A stretch of 64,000 nucleotides of DNA from a virus: the IMG/VR virus record IMGVR_UViG_3300037247_001116, positions 1 through 64,000 of that record. One strand, 5' to 3'. Made by a program: the position numbers and the translations under genes. Below, piece by piece: positions 45,730 to 55,176 of this stretch; the first letter of the stretch is position 1; every line of letters begins with the position of its first letter. Below the pieces are notes generated by a model. That model did not search any database and was not told the DNA's origin. It saw only the letters and a list, made by a program, of their open reading frames with translations.

Positions 45730-47076
45730 ATGCCATTTCTTAAAAAAAGCAATAATGCTCAATCAACTATCAATCAAGTGGGTGGTCTTACCCTTTTAGA
45801 CACAGAGTTAATTGTAACAGATGCTTCCAGTTTTCCAGCAACAGGTGACTTTTTACTGACGGTTTGGAATAGTGAAACACATCCTGACCCAACTGATGAT
45901 GTCGGCAGAGAAATTATTTTAGTAACTGCTGTGGCTGGAAACACATTTACAATAGTACGTGGTCAAGAAGACACAGTTGCCAGTTTACATGCTAACGGCA
46001 CAATTGTTGCAATGCTTATTACAGCAGGTACATTTGAGGAAATTGAACAAGCAATACCAGCTAGTAGTCATGATCAAAATACTGATACGATTTTACAAAC
46101 AGCAGGACTCATACTAGACCAGAGCCAATTACTTTTTGATACAGATGCAAAGTTCTATAACACTAATACAGGCGTTCAAATCGCTCAATCTTTCATACCT
46201 GCTAACTCTGGAAATTTATCAAGGATTATTGTAAAGGTATTTAGAGCAAGTGGTGGCGCAAACGATCTTATTGTAGAATTAAGAGGAACTTCGGCTGGTC
46301 TGCCTACGGCGGGAGTTTTGGCGACAGAAACAATTCTAGCATCATCGTTAGAACAAGGCGAATGGGTAGATTTAACGATAGATTTTTCTTCCCCATTTTC
46401 GGTGACGACTGGAACTACTTACGCTGTTGTTTTTAGACAAGAAGGAAGTGAACAATATTATTTTGAAAATGAGCCGTTTGTAAACCCTTATCCTAATGGA
46501 TCAGCTCAAGTAAAAACTGGTGCAGGTGCTTGGATACCCGATGTGGCAGATGATCTTTATTTTCAGATTTTTACCTTTATTGATGCCACCGATTTAATCA
46601 ACAATGGAACTTTAAAAAGTGATTTAGATGCTGATGGAGGAATTCTAGTTGATGGTCGTGACCTATCAGTTGATGGCGCGGCACAAGATTCGCATATTGC
46701 TGATCAAAACAACCCTCATAATGTTAGCAAAACAAATGTCGGGTTAAGCAATGTTCCAGATTTAGACACAACTGATGCTGTCAACCATGTTTCTGATACA
46801 AATAATCCACATGGCGTTGAGGCTGACCAGATAGCGACTGATGATAGCGGTGTTACAGTTCAAGAAGCCTTAGATGCTTTAGAGGCTGGCGGAGGACAAC
46901 TTGAAAGTTTGATGGCACAAGATATAGATGGAGATTTAAGACCGATTGATGATTATATTCTTCAAGGCGGAAGCTTTGAATTAGATTCAAACTATGCTTT
47001 ACAACCAAAAACTACTATTGAAGAAGATTTGTTTTTTGAATATGATATTAATAACGATTTAATACCAAAGGAATAA
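45730..47076 (+). CDS. tail-fibre or baseplate-type protein with N-terminal attachment domain
   Basis: 448 aa. The N-terminal part (LIVTDASSFPATGDFLLTVW, IVRGQEDTVA) resembles the virion-anchoring domain of fibre proteins; a carbohydrate-binding-like sandwich (SFIPANSGNLSRIIVKV) follows, then NNPHNVSKTNVGL and NNPHGV fibre repeats. Such proteins bind host surface sugars. Confidence 0.65.
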   Translation: MPFLKKSNNAQSTINQVGGLTLLDTELIVTDASSFPATGDFLLTVWNSETHPDPTDDVGREIILVTAVAGNTFTIVRGQEDTVASLHANGTIVAMLITAGTFEEIEQAIPASSHDQNTDTILQTAGLILDQSQLLFDTDAKFYNTNTGVQIAQSFIPANSGNLSRIIVKVFRASGGANDLIVELRGTSAGLPTAGVLATETILASSLEQGEWVDLTIDFSSPFSVTTGTTYAVVFRQEGSEQYYFENEPFVNPYPNGSAQVKTGAGAWIPDVADDLYFQIFTFIDATDLINNGTLKSDLDADGGILVDGRDLSVDGAAQDSHIADQNNPHNVSKTNVGLSNVPDLDTTDAVNHVSDTNNPHGVEADQIATDDSGVTVQEALDALEAGGGQLESLMAQDIDGDLRPIDDYILQGGSFELDSNYALQPKTTIEEDLFFEYDINNDLIPKE

Positions 47077-47078
47077 AA

Positions 47079-49589
47079 ATGGGCACTCGGAATATAGTTC
47101 CACGCGAAAATAACGAAGGAAATATCGGTACATCTGTAAAAAAATGGCTTAAAGGCTGGTTTGCTTCTGTTTTTGTCAATGGCAATATTACAGATGGTGT
47201 AAACAATGTCACTGTTGCTGAGTTGAGAAACCAACTTGATAATCCATCCACTCCTGATGCAGACCAAATCGCAACAACTGATTCGGGCGAAACAGTCCAA
47301 TCGAAAATTGACGATGCAGACGCACATGCGGTAAACACATCAAACCCACATTCTGTAACACCAGCCCAGGTTGCTACTGCACATACTGATTTAACTGACA
47401 TGCCAAGCGCGAGCAATTCTGACCATGACGAAAGATATACTTCAAGGTCACTTGTTAATGGATCATTTAAAGAAACATTTAACTCTTTGGCTTCCTCTGA
47501 TGGCGCAACTGTTTTGGCTGATTTAGAGCAATCAGGTGGTGGAGATTTAACGATGCAGTTTAGTGATGGAGATACAATTTTAGATACCACTCCTTCTCCT
47601 ATAACAATCGAACTTACTGCGGGAACAGACACTAATCCTCAATCAAATTATATTTATATCCCTCAATCAACAAAAATACTTACTAAATCTATTTCTGGAT
47701 TTCCTACAGATACAGAACACATTAAGGTAGCATATTTCTTGGTTCCAAGCGCACCATATGTAGCGGCAGATGGAGTTTATATCAATCAGAACTGGAACGA
47801 CCATTTAATCGGCGGAGATAATCAAGGACATCTTTCTCATATGTCTGAAAGACAAAGGCGAATGGGAGCCTCTTATTTTAGCGGATTAGACCCTGCTGGA
47901 ACAGATGATTCGGTAGCTACATCATATTTTGATTATGTCGGCGCGTCAGAGAGTTATTTTAAATGTTCTTCGGGTGTTATTTACCAGTTACACACCCATC
48001 CTGTATTAGCAACTGATAGCAGAACTGACATCATTCATGTTATAAACTGGAATGGAAATTCTTACAACGATATAAACAACCTTGCTGATATTATTTCTGA
48101 TTCGGAGGGCGTTTCATTAGGAAATAAATATTTCAATTTATTTTTCTTTGAAGTTGGAAATAAAACAGGCGCGTATTCTCCAATAATGTGTATGTTGCCT
48201 AGTGGATCATATAATTCGGAAATAAGTGCTTTAAACGATAGTTCTGGTTATGGAAATCTTAACATGCCTAGAGAGTTTGGTTTAGAGTCCTCTACTGGTA
48301 TTCCTATATGCAAATTGACTTTGAAGTGGTCTGGTGGAACAACAACATTAACTCATATATCCACAGTAGATCTAAGACAAGGCGCTGGCTTGAGTGGTGG
48401 CGATGGAGGAGTAACAGATCACGGAGCATTGACAGGCTTGGCTGACGACGACCATTCTCAATATCACAATGATTCAAGGGGCGACACAAGATATTTATAT
48501 AAAGAGAACACAACACCGTTTACGCCAGATGCGGATCACGAACCATCAACAAAGAAATACACTGATGATACAGTAAGCACTCATGCTACCAACACAAGCA
48601 ACCCCCATTCAGTAACAAAAACACAGGTGGGTTTAACAAACGTCGATGATGTTCAGCAAATGCCTTTATCTTATTTAGATACTGACCCTGCACTCGCCGC
48701 AGATTCAGATACAAAGGTTGCTTCTCAAAAAGCTGGAAAAGCATATATTAATGCTCTCTTAGAAGCCAACGATGCAATGGTTTACAAAGGAGTTATTGAT
48801 TGTGGTGGAAATCCTGATTATCCCGCCGCAGAAGCAGGTCATACTTATAGAATTAGTGTGGCTGGAAAACTCGGTGGAGCCTCTGGTGAAAACGTAGAAG
48901 TTGGTGATATGGCTATTTGTGTTGCTGATAGTACAGCATCGGGCGACCAAGCGGCTGTAGGTGAATTTTGGAATATCATTCAAGTAAACATTGACGGAAA
49001 TGTTGTAGCATTAAGTCCATTTATTTCTGTTGATGATAACATACCAAAATATAGCGGAACATCTGGAAGAATTCTTGAAGATAGCGGAGTAGCCATTTCT
49101 GATGTCACAGGTCACATTGCTGATACAGCCAACCCTCACAGCGTTGTCGCGGATCAAGTAGGAACCGATGATAGTGGTGTTACAGTCCAGTCGGCTTTAG
49201 ATGCAGTTGAATCCGATGTCGTTGATTTAAAAGAATCCGTTCTTACCTTTGTTATTGATGGTGGCGGAAGTGAAATTTCGACAGGTGTTAAAGGTGATTT
49301 ATTAGTTCCTTTCGGATGTACGATTACCAAAGTCACTTTATTAGCAGACCAAACAGGAAGTGTGGTTATAGATATTTGGAAAGATACTTATGCTAATTTC
49401 GATCCTACGGTTGCTGATTCAATTACGGCAAGTGCTAAACCGACGATTACAACAGCAAAAAAATCGCAAGATGCAACATTAACTGGTTGGACAACTGCGA
49501 TAACTGCGGAAGATATTTTAAGATTTAATGTTGACAGTATTACTGACATTCAAAGAGTTTCAATTATTTTATCGATAACGAGGAATTAA
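47079..49589 (+). CDS. large tail-fibre-like protein with NPHSV repeats
   Basis: 836 aa. Many copies of the fibre repeat (NTSNPHSVT, NPHSVTKTQVGLTNV, ADTANPHSV) separated by DSGVTVQSALD linkers, plus globular parts. It starts with RNIVPRENNEGNIGTS like attachment segments of collar or fibre proteins. Shares the repeat with the protein before it, which suggests duplication. Confidence 0.7.
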   Translation: MGTRNIVPRENNEGNIGTSVKKWLKGWFASVFVNGNITDGVNNVTVAELRNQLDNPSTPDADQIATTDSGETVQSKIDDADAHAVNTSNPHSVTPAQVATAHTDLTDMPSASNSDHDERYTSRSLVNGSFKETFNSLASSDGATVLADLEQSGGGDLTMQFSDGDTILDTTPSPITIELTAGTDTNPQSNYIYIPQSTKILTKSISGFPTDTEHIKVAYFLVPSAPYVAADGVYINQNWNDHLIGGDNQGHLSHMSERQRRMGASYFSGLDPAGTDDSVATSYFDYVGASESYFKCSSGVIYQLHTHPVLATDSRTDIIHVINWNGNSYNDINNLADIISDSEGVSLGNKYFNLFFFEVGNKTGAYSPIMCMLPSGSYNSEISALNDSSGYGNLNMPREFGLESSTGIPICKLTLKWSGGTTTLTHISTVDLRQGAGLSGGDGGVTDHGALTGLADDDHSQYHNDSRGDTRYLYKENTTPFTPDADHEPSTKKYTDDTVSTHATNTSNPHSVTKTQVGLTNVDDVQQMPLSYLDTDPALAADSDTKVASQKAGKAYINALLEANDAMVYKGVIDCGGNPDYPAAEAGHTYRISVAGKLGGASGENVEVGDMAICVADSTASGDQAAVGEFWNIIQVNIDGNVVALSPFISVDDNIPKYSGTSGRILEDSGVAISDVTGHIADTANPHSVVADQVGTDDSGVTVQSALDAVESDVVDLKESVLTFVIDGGGSEISTGVKGDLLVPFGCTITKVTLLADQTGSVVIDIWKDTYANFDPTVADSITASAKPTITTAKKSQDATLTGWTTAITAEDILRFNVDSITDIQRVSIILSITRN

Positions 49590-49590
49590 A

Positions 49591-50328
49591 ATGGCTGGTA
49601 ATAACGTAGACACAAAATTGCTTTTACATATGAACGGTGCTGATGAATCTATTACATTTATTGATTCAAGAGCAACAGGAACTCCGCATACCGTAACTGC
49701 CGTGGGCAATGCTCAGATAGATACGGCACAGTCAGTTTTTGGTGGAGCAAGCGGTTTATTCGACGGCGCGGGGGATTATTTATCTATGCCCGATTCGCCT
49801 GATTGGGATGTATTCGCGAGTAGCATTGATGATTGGACTTTGGATGCACATATTAGAAGGATTGGCGATGGAGGCAATACATCAGAGCCTATATTTTCTC
49901 AAGCAAATACAACCGCTTCTATGTATTGGCGTTTTGAACATCACAGATCTAGGGGGCTTCGCATTGTGGTATATGATTCAGGACAGATTATTGTCACTGC
50001 TGATCTTACTCCTTTATCCAATGATACTTGGTATCACATTGCTATGTGTAAAGTGGGTAGTTTATATGGAATATACATCGACGGAACACAAGTATCTTTT
50101 GTTGATGATAGTTCTACACTTAGTATAGCGGGATTATTCGCTATCGGAACACGACCACAATCTTCACCTGTTGCTTTTTTTAATGGAAACATAGACGAGG
50201 CAAGAGTTCAAAAGAGCAATTATTTTACCGCATCGCCAAATGTGGGTTTATCTGATACAATTGTTGTTCCTACAGAAGAATATTCGCTTGCAGGGTTTCC
50301 ACATAGTCAAGGATATATTGTTTCTTAA
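49591..50328 (+). CDS. LamG/concanavalin-type carbohydrate-binding virion protein
   Basis: 245 aa. LLLHMNGADESITFIDSRA, SLFDGAGDYLSMP-like text, WTLDAHIRRI, YGIYIDGTQVSF and FNGNIDEARVQKSNYF are hallmarks of the LamG/concanavalin sandwich in phage fibres. It likely binds host glycans. Lies in the same fibre block. Confidence 0.75.
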   Translation: MAGNNVDTKLLLHMNGADESITFIDSRATGTPHTVTAVGNAQIDTAQSVFGGASGLFDGAGDYLSMPDSPDWDVFASSIDDWTLDAHIRRIGDGGNTSEPIFSQANTTASMYWRFEHHRSRGLRIVVYDSGQIIVTADLTPLSNDTWYHIAMCKVGSLYGIYIDGTQVSFVDDSSTLSIAGLFAIGTRPQSSPVAFFNGNIDEARVQKSNYFTASPNVGLSDTIVVPTEEYSLAGFPHSQGYIVS

Positions 50329-50337
50329 AGGAGTTAT

Positions 50338-50877
50338 ATGTTTAATTCGTGCAAATTTAATACTGTTAAATATAACTCTGTTTGTGTAGCAGAAGTGGTC
50401 ACACCAGTTATTCCAGGCAAAGTTCAAATAACCAAAAGAAGACGCAGAAGACAACATGTTTTACAACATTTTCAATTCGTTGGTACTAAATTAATTCCTA
50501 AAGTTCATAGGCTTGATTTTATAGGAACAGTTCTTGTCAACAACACAGAAACAATCACATTTATAGCTCAACTTTTAAACAAGAAGGTTTCAACGATAGA
50601 ATTAAATGGCGCGTTATGTTTCCCATTTAATGCGACACAACAAGTTAATGGAAGAGTCAAAATTTTAACAAAAGATAATATCGAGATAACTGCATCGACT
50701 TTATTTTTAGGAAAACATCAGTATAGAATTCAGGGAACCAAATCCCTTCATTTTAGAAACATACAAAAAGTAAACGGAAAAGTTAAATTTCCTTATAGAC
50801 AAAAGCAATTGATCAAAGGCAAAAAAGACATTACAAACATATTCGAAGCATTAGACCTCTTCGATATTGGAGATTAA
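50338..50877 (+). CDS. uncharacterised virion-region protein
   Basis: 179 aa, basic (RRRRRQ), with repeated short strands of the form F-x-G-T-x-L (FVGTKLIP, FIGTVLV, QGTKSLHF). Resembles the repeat text of small structural proteins; no family recognised. Directly before the protease gene. Confidence 0.5.
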   Translation: MFNSCKFNTVKYNSVCVAEVVTPVIPGKVQITKRRRRRQHVLQHFQFVGTKLIPKVHRLDFIGTVLVNNTETITFIAQLLNKKVSTIELNGALCFPFNATQQVNGRVKILTKDNIEITASTLFLGKHQYRIQGTKSLHFRNIQKVNGKVKFPYRQKQLIKGKKDITNIFEALDLFDIGD

Positions 50878-50878
50878 A

Positions 50879-52384
50879 ATGAAACAAAAAATTTATTCAA
50901 AATCAGTAACTGTAGCTAAAGAAACAGAACACATCAAAGCCGTTGCAGAAAAGTTAGGTATTGTTTTGCCTTCCACTCATACTGCTTTATTCCAAAGCGT
51001 TTTTGCCCCTCTTGATGAGGCGAACTTAAACGGTCATCGTCTTGACAGTAAAATTGTTGATGTTGAAATTAAAAAAATGATTGGCGCACAAGCTAATCTT
51101 GAACACATGGGTTATGGATGGATTGTTGGTGTTATATTAGATGCTTGGGTAAATGATTCAAACGAAATAGAAATCATTTATTCTTTTGCTAAAAATATTT
51201 ATAAAGATGAATATGTATTGGCATTAGAAGCAATGGCTAACGGTGACCTCGCAGTTTCATTTGAACTTGATGCTGAAATTGCAGGACAGGAAAAATTAGC
51301 TGACGGAACACTTTTACTTCATGATTACAGTTTTACAGGCGTTGGAGTATTGATCCAGAACCCCCCTGCATATGCAAATGCAAAAACATATGAATTTGCA
51401 AACGCGATTAAAGACAGATTGCAAGAATCAACAAATAAAGAATTTGTCTTTGCTTCACAATTGGAAAAAACATGTGATAATGTTCTTTCTAATACCAATG
51501 AAAAAACAGAAACCCCCGCTTTGACTGAATCGAAGATTGATTCAGATAAAAATGATATAAAAGACAAAGATTTAGAAAACAAAACAAGTAAAGAGGGAGG
51601 AAACACAAAAATGGAATTAACAAAAGAACAAAAAGCCGAAATCGAGAACCTTAGAGCAGAGCTTGGTGATTTAGCAAAAGATGTTTCTGATGAAGAATTG
51701 CTTGACGAAACTATCGTTGCCGAACTTCGCACTAAAGCCGAAGAAGCAAGAGTTACACAGTTAGCTTATCAGGTAGACGTTGTAGAAGTCCGTACATATT
51801 CGTTGGTTGAAAAAGACGGAGTTGACACTATCAAAGAAACAGTTGAAATTGTCAAAAGAATCGACTACAATTCTCAGCTTGCCGCAGTTGCTAAAGTTGA
51901 AGAACTTGAAGCAACATTGTCCGCTAAAGATTCAGAAATTGAATCTGTTAGGGAAAATGCGGAAAAGGTTGGCAAAGCAAAAGTAGAGTTGAAAGACAAT
52001 ACATTTGCCGCTGATTTTACTGATGAGGATTATCTTGATGATGTCAAGGTTGCAAAGGCTATTCAGGATAAAACTGATGCCGAGGTTATTGCCACTCGCA
52101 AAGAAGAATTGAAAGACAATAAATATGCCACTGACTTTTCAGATGAAGATTATCTGGATGAAACGAAAGTTGAGTTAGCGGTTGTTAAAGCGGAAAAAGA
52201 CGAATTAGTTGCTAAAGTTCCAGCAGAAGAAGTAGTTGCAACAACCGTTGTTGAAAAACCAACACCGATGAATGCTGGCGTAAAGACTGAAACTACTGAT
52301 GAGAATAAATCAGTGGAAGTTATGGCTTCAATTCGAAAAGCAAATAAAGATGGAAGAGAAGCAATCAAAGTTTATACAAAATAA
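50879..52384 (+). CDS. prohead protease fused to scaffold
   Basis: 501 aa from the ATG at 50879 (GGAG 6 nt upstream). The N-terminal about 200 residues look like a capsid maturation protease of the HK97-U35 kind: NLEHMGYGWIVG (candidate His), GDLAVSFELDAE (candidate Ser), then HDYSFTGVGVL. The remaining half is acidic coiled-coil with two copies of ELKDN..FAADFTDEDYLDD, a scaffold. An internal start at 51611 would make the scaffold alone. Confidence 0.72.
   Translation: MKQKIYSKSVTVAKETEHIKAVAEKLGIVLPSTHTALFQSVFAPLDEANLNGHRLDSKIVDVEIKKMIGAQANLEHMGYGWIVGVILDAWVNDSNEIEIIYSFAKNIYKDEYVLALEAMANGDLAVSFELDAEIAGQEKLADGTLLLHDYSFTGVGVLIQNPPAYANAKTYEFANAIKDRLQESTNKEFVFASQLEKTCDNVLSNTNEKTETPALTESKIDSDKNDIKDKDLENKTSKEGGNTKMELTKEQKAEIENLRAELGDLAKDVSDEELLDETIVAELRTKAEEARVTQLAYQVDVVEVRTYSLVEKDGVDTIKETVEIVKRIDYNSQLAAVAKVEELEATLSAKDSEIESVRENAEKVGKAKVELKDNTFAADFTDEDYLDDVKVAKAIQDKTDAEVIATRKEELKDNKYATDFSDEDYLDETKVELAVVKAEKDELVAKVPAEEVVATTVVEKPTPMNAGVKTETTDENKSVEVMASIRKANKDGREAIKVYTK
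51611..52384 (+). CDS. nested in-frame scaffold protein
   Basis: 257 aa from the in-frame ATG at 51611, preceded by GAGGGAGG (51592-51600) with 10 nt spacing, the best ribosome site in the area. The product would be the coiled-coil scaffold without the protease, like the lambda C/Nu3 pair. In-frame with the longer gene. Confidence 0.6.
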   Translation: MELTKEQKAEIENLRAELGDLAKDVSDEELLDETIVAELRTKAEEARVTQLAYQVDVVEVRTYSLVEKDGVDTIKETVEIVKRIDYNSQLAAVAKVEELEATLSAKDSEIESVRENAEKVGKAKVELKDNTFAADFTDEDYLDDVKVAKAIQDKTDAEVIATRKEELKDNKYATDFSDEDYLDETKVELAVVKAEKDELVAKVPAEEVVATTVVEKPTPMNAGVKTETTDENKSVEVMASIRKANKDGREAIKVYTK

Positions 52385-52416
52385 CAATATTGGAAAAAAA
52401 CAGGAGGAAGTAAATA

Positions 52417-53394
52417 ATGAAAGTTAAATTAACTGCTGAACAAAAATCAGCACTAAAAGAAGAAATGCAGAAAGCAGGAGCAATGTCTGCGGCTGATAGA
52501 GAAATTTTTATCGCCAAGACGATAGGTGAGGTCTATGATTTAGAACTCCCTATTCCTGAAGTTATTTCTGCAATTGCTCGTTTCGAGCGCGTTGCTGTTG
52601 GAGAGCATTTGTTTTATAATGTTCCTGCCGCAATTACAAAAGCCGTTAGAACGATTACATCAGGTTGTGTTTTAACGCAAACCAAAGTTAGCCCGAACAC
52701 TCGTACAGAGGTTTCTTGGACTGACTTGGTTTCTGAACAAGTATATGTTTGTTTGCATGATTGGGTCAAAGGCGATCACGACGTGCTTACATTCAATGCT
52801 GACGCGATTCAGGAAGCAATGGATCGTAAGGAAATCTATCTTGTATTAGCTTTGGCTCTTGCAGGAGCAGTTTCCGAAAGTAATGTGTATACACTTCGCA
52901 GTGGTGAAGATAAGTTCGTTTATCCTGACCTTGTTGATATGGCTCGTTCTATCGCAAGATATGGTAAAGATCTTGTGCTTATTACTGGTGGAGAAATCAC
53001 GACTGACATTCAGTTGTTGAATTATGATGCTGATAAAAATAGTTCGGTTTCTATTTTTGACGTTGTTCAGAAGCATATTCCAATTGAAGAGTTAAGCGTT
53101 ACGATTAATGGCACACCTACGGTTGTGCTTGCGGCTGATGTAGCCATTTTGGTTGCTGTATCTGATGCCAAAAAGAATCGTTCCCTGCTTGTCGCTCGTC
53201 GTCAGATGGGTCAAGTTGTACAGAAAAGCGATACGGAATACATGGATCAAGCGGCTGAACGTATTGTTATTTCTACTGGCAACACGGTAGGTGTTGGAAC
53301 TGACATGTTGTTAGCAAAGGGTTTTGTCGGTTTTGAAGAGTTTAGTGGCACGTCTTTGAATGACAAGACGTATGCTAAGTTCACGCGAGAATAA
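52417..53394 (+). CDS. major capsid protein
   Basis: 325 aa, directly after protease/scaffold with AGGAGG upstream. An N-terminal charged helix (about 1-40) is followed by ELPIPEVISAIARFERVAVGE and a mixed alpha/beta body with TEVSWTDL, AAERIVISTG and a C-terminal FVGFEEFSGTSL, in keeping with an HK97-fold capsid. Codon use is richer in GC than its neighbours, as often for highly expressed genes. A strong stem-loop follows the gene. Confidence 0.8.
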   Translation: MKVKLTAEQKSALKEEMQKAGAMSAADREIFIAKTIGEVYDLELPIPEVISAIARFERVAVGEHLFYNVPAAITKAVRTITSGCVLTQTKVSPNTRTEVSWTDLVSEQVYVCLHDWVKGDHDVLTFNADAIQEAMDRKEIYLVLALALAGAVSESNVYTLRSGEDKFVYPDLVDMARSIARYGKDLVLITGGEITTDIQLLNYDADKNSSVSIFDVVQKHIPIEELSVTINGTPTVVLAADVAILVAVSDAKKNRSLLVARRQMGQVVQKSDTEYMDQAAERIVISTGNTVGVGTDMLLAKGFVGFEEFSGTSLNDKTYAKFTRE

Positions 53395-53408
53395 ACCTCG
53401 TTTAGTAA

Positions 53409-53441
53409 AGAGAAGGGGAGAACAAGATTCTCCTCTTCTCT
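53409..53441 (+). terminator. 14 bp stem-loop after the capsid gene
   Basis: AGAGAAGGGGAGAA (53409-53422), loop CAAGA, TTCTCCTCTTCTCT (53428-53441), one G-U pair. Only a weak T-rich tail (TTAATATTT) follows, so it probably stabilises the capsid mRNA 3' end or attenuates rather than fully terminates. Confidence 0.6.
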
Positions 53442-53468
53442 CCGATTAATATTTAACAGGAAATAAAA

Positions 53469-53987
53469 ATGCTAAGACAAATTACTCCAAAAGATAGATC
53501 TAATTTCATTCATTTCTGTCAATTTCGTGATCCTTATTCAGATTTTTTTATCACAAAGAATAATAAACGATTATATTTGACCAATATCAAAAATGCATCA
53601 CTAGCATTCGATGACTGTTTAAAGCGAGGAAATAAATGCTTTATTAAAGAAGAAAACGGTGAAATAAAAGCTGTTCTTTTGGTAGTCGGTTTCAAAGATA
53701 AATTTGAAAGAAAATATATAAAAGTTTTAGCAAAATCAAAGAGAGACATCTTAGATTTATTTTCGTTTCTTCAATGGCAGGACTTGACCGATTTATTCAT
53801 GAAAGTCAAAGTGTCAAACACAAATTTTGTTCGATATGATGAAAGAATTAAGCGTTACAAACCATCATATGTTCTTAGGAAAAACGGTTTTTCAGTCATC
53901 TCAATAAGAGATAGAGAAGCCCTTCTTAAAAAAGAAGAGATGAAATTCAAATATAACAAAATAAAATTTAACAAAGATGAGGAATAA
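53469..53987 (+). CDS. hypothetical protein, 172 aa
   Basis: Basic alpha/beta protein; NGEIKAVLLVVG and RKNGFSVISIRDRE vaguely recall a GNAT acetyltransferase fold. Located between capsid and adaptor genes. Unknown. Confidence 0.45.
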   Translation: MLRQITPKDRSNFIHFCQFRDPYSDFFITKNNKRLYLTNIKNASLAFDDCLKRGNKCFIKEENGEIKAVLLVVGFKDKFERKYIKVLAKSKRDILDLFSFLQWQDLTDLFMKVKVSNTNFVRYDERIKRYKPSYVLRKNGFSVISIRDREALLKKEEMKFKYNKIKFNKDEE

Positions 53988-53989
53988 TT

Positions 53990-54592
53990 ATGGCTATCGT
54001 CAATACAATAACCAGTGTAACCTCAATTATCAGGGGATTGATTCAAGATCCTTTAAGAACTGATGGTCGTATTGCCTACACTTATAAAACATCTAACGTC
54101 TTTACATTGCCTGACCCGTATTTATCGTCTGCAACAATAGTGGTTTTTCACAACGGTGCAGAACTTGTATTAAACACGGATTATACTTATAATTCGGATA
54201 ATAATCAAATCACCATCACAGCCTCTTTAACAGCTAACGATAGTATTGTTGTCACATATTCTTATTATAAGAAATATTCTGATAACGAAATCGAAGGTTA
54301 TTTAGCAAGTTCTTTCGTGTATTTTGTGCAGTATAAATACAAGAAAACATTTTTACTTAATGATGACGATGAAATTGTTGCTGAAAATGACTATGATCCA
54401 TCAACAGACGAGTTATACTTTATTGCTATTATTGCGTCAATTTTGATTGATCCACAGAACATTAAAATTTCTATTCCAGATTTGGCTATTGATGCTAAAA
54501 GGGATAAATCAGACCAAGAACAGATAAAAGATGCATTTAATAATTTTCAAAGTTATCTTGGCTCAATTGATTTTACAAAATATATTAATTAA
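53990..54592 (+). CDS. head-tail adaptor candidate with beta-sandwich
   Basis: 200 aa. An N-terminal beta domain (TIVVFHNGAELVLNTDYTYNSDNNQITI...DSIVVTYSYY) precedes a helical part (IEGYLASSFVYFVQYKY...YFIAIIASILID), a pattern seen in connector-like proteins. Position after the capsid gene supports this. Confidence 0.55.
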   Translation: MAIVNTITSVTSIIRGLIQDPLRTDGRIAYTYKTSNVFTLPDPYLSSATIVVFHNGAELVLNTDYTYNSDNNQITITASLTANDSIVVTYSYYKKYSDNEIEGYLASSFVYFVQYKYKKTFLLNDDDEIVAENDYDPSTDELYFIAIIASILIDPQNIKISIPDLAIDAKRDKSDQEQIKDAFNNFQSYLGSIDFTKYIN

Positions 54593-54603
54593 AAGAGGTA
54601 ATT

Positions 54604-54864
54604 ATGGCTGGTAGATGTTATGAAATTAAAATATCAAATGAAATTATAACCAATGAAATTCCTGACGGTTCTGTTAATTCGTCAAATAAAGATTTTGAGT
54701 TATTAAATACGCCTGTTATTGGAACTGTTGAGGTATATTTGGGCGGTTTAATACAATCTCCTGGTGCTGGTCTGGATTATACGATAAGTGGCAAAACCAT
54801 CTTGTTTATCAAAGCTCCTAGAAATAACAGTGAACTTTTGGTTAGTTATATTAAAGACAATTAA
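54604..54864 (+). CDS. small beta-sandwich virion protein
   Basis: 86 aa. NEIPDGSVNSSNKDFEL, TVEVYLGGLIQ and LDYTI...APRNNSELLVSYI match, with the same order and spacing, the C-terminal domain of the 55177 protein. A single free domain, possibly a decoration unit. Confidence 0.6.
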   Translation: MAGRCYEIKISNEIITNEIPDGSVNSSNKDFELLNTPVIGTVEVYLGGLIQSPGAGLDYTISGKTILFIKAPRNNSELLVSYIKDN

Positions 54865-54886
54865 TAATTTAAAAAGGAGAAATAAA

Positions 54887-55135
54887 ATGGCTTCTTCAAG
54901 ACCAAAAAAAACTATAGCGAAGAAAAGAGTAACTAAGAAAAAAGTTATAAACACAGATATTAAAAAAGAAATCATTGAAAAACTGTTGAGTGAAAAAAGA
55001 GCAGAAATTCAAAAAAAACTTGAACTTGTTAATAAAGTCAAACAATCTTTACAAAATGAAGCTAAAAAATTATCCGAACTTGAAGGAGCAATTATCGTTC
55101 TTCATGAATTATTAACAGGCGAAAAGGTAGAGTAA
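54887..55135 (+). CDS. basic coiled-coil protein, 82 aa
   Basis: Start at 54887 behind AAAAAGGAG. Lys-rich N-terminus (KKTIAKKRVTKKK) and a long heptad-like helix. Virion-region protein of unknown role; may bind DNA. Confidence 0.55.
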   Translation: MASSRPKKTIAKKRVTKKKVINTDIKKEIIEKLLSEKRAEIQKKLELVNKVKQSLQNEAKKLSELEGAIIVLHELLTGEKVE

Positions 55136-55176
55136 AAGAGTAGAGGAAATAGAAAGAGTACAAGGAGGATTTAAAA

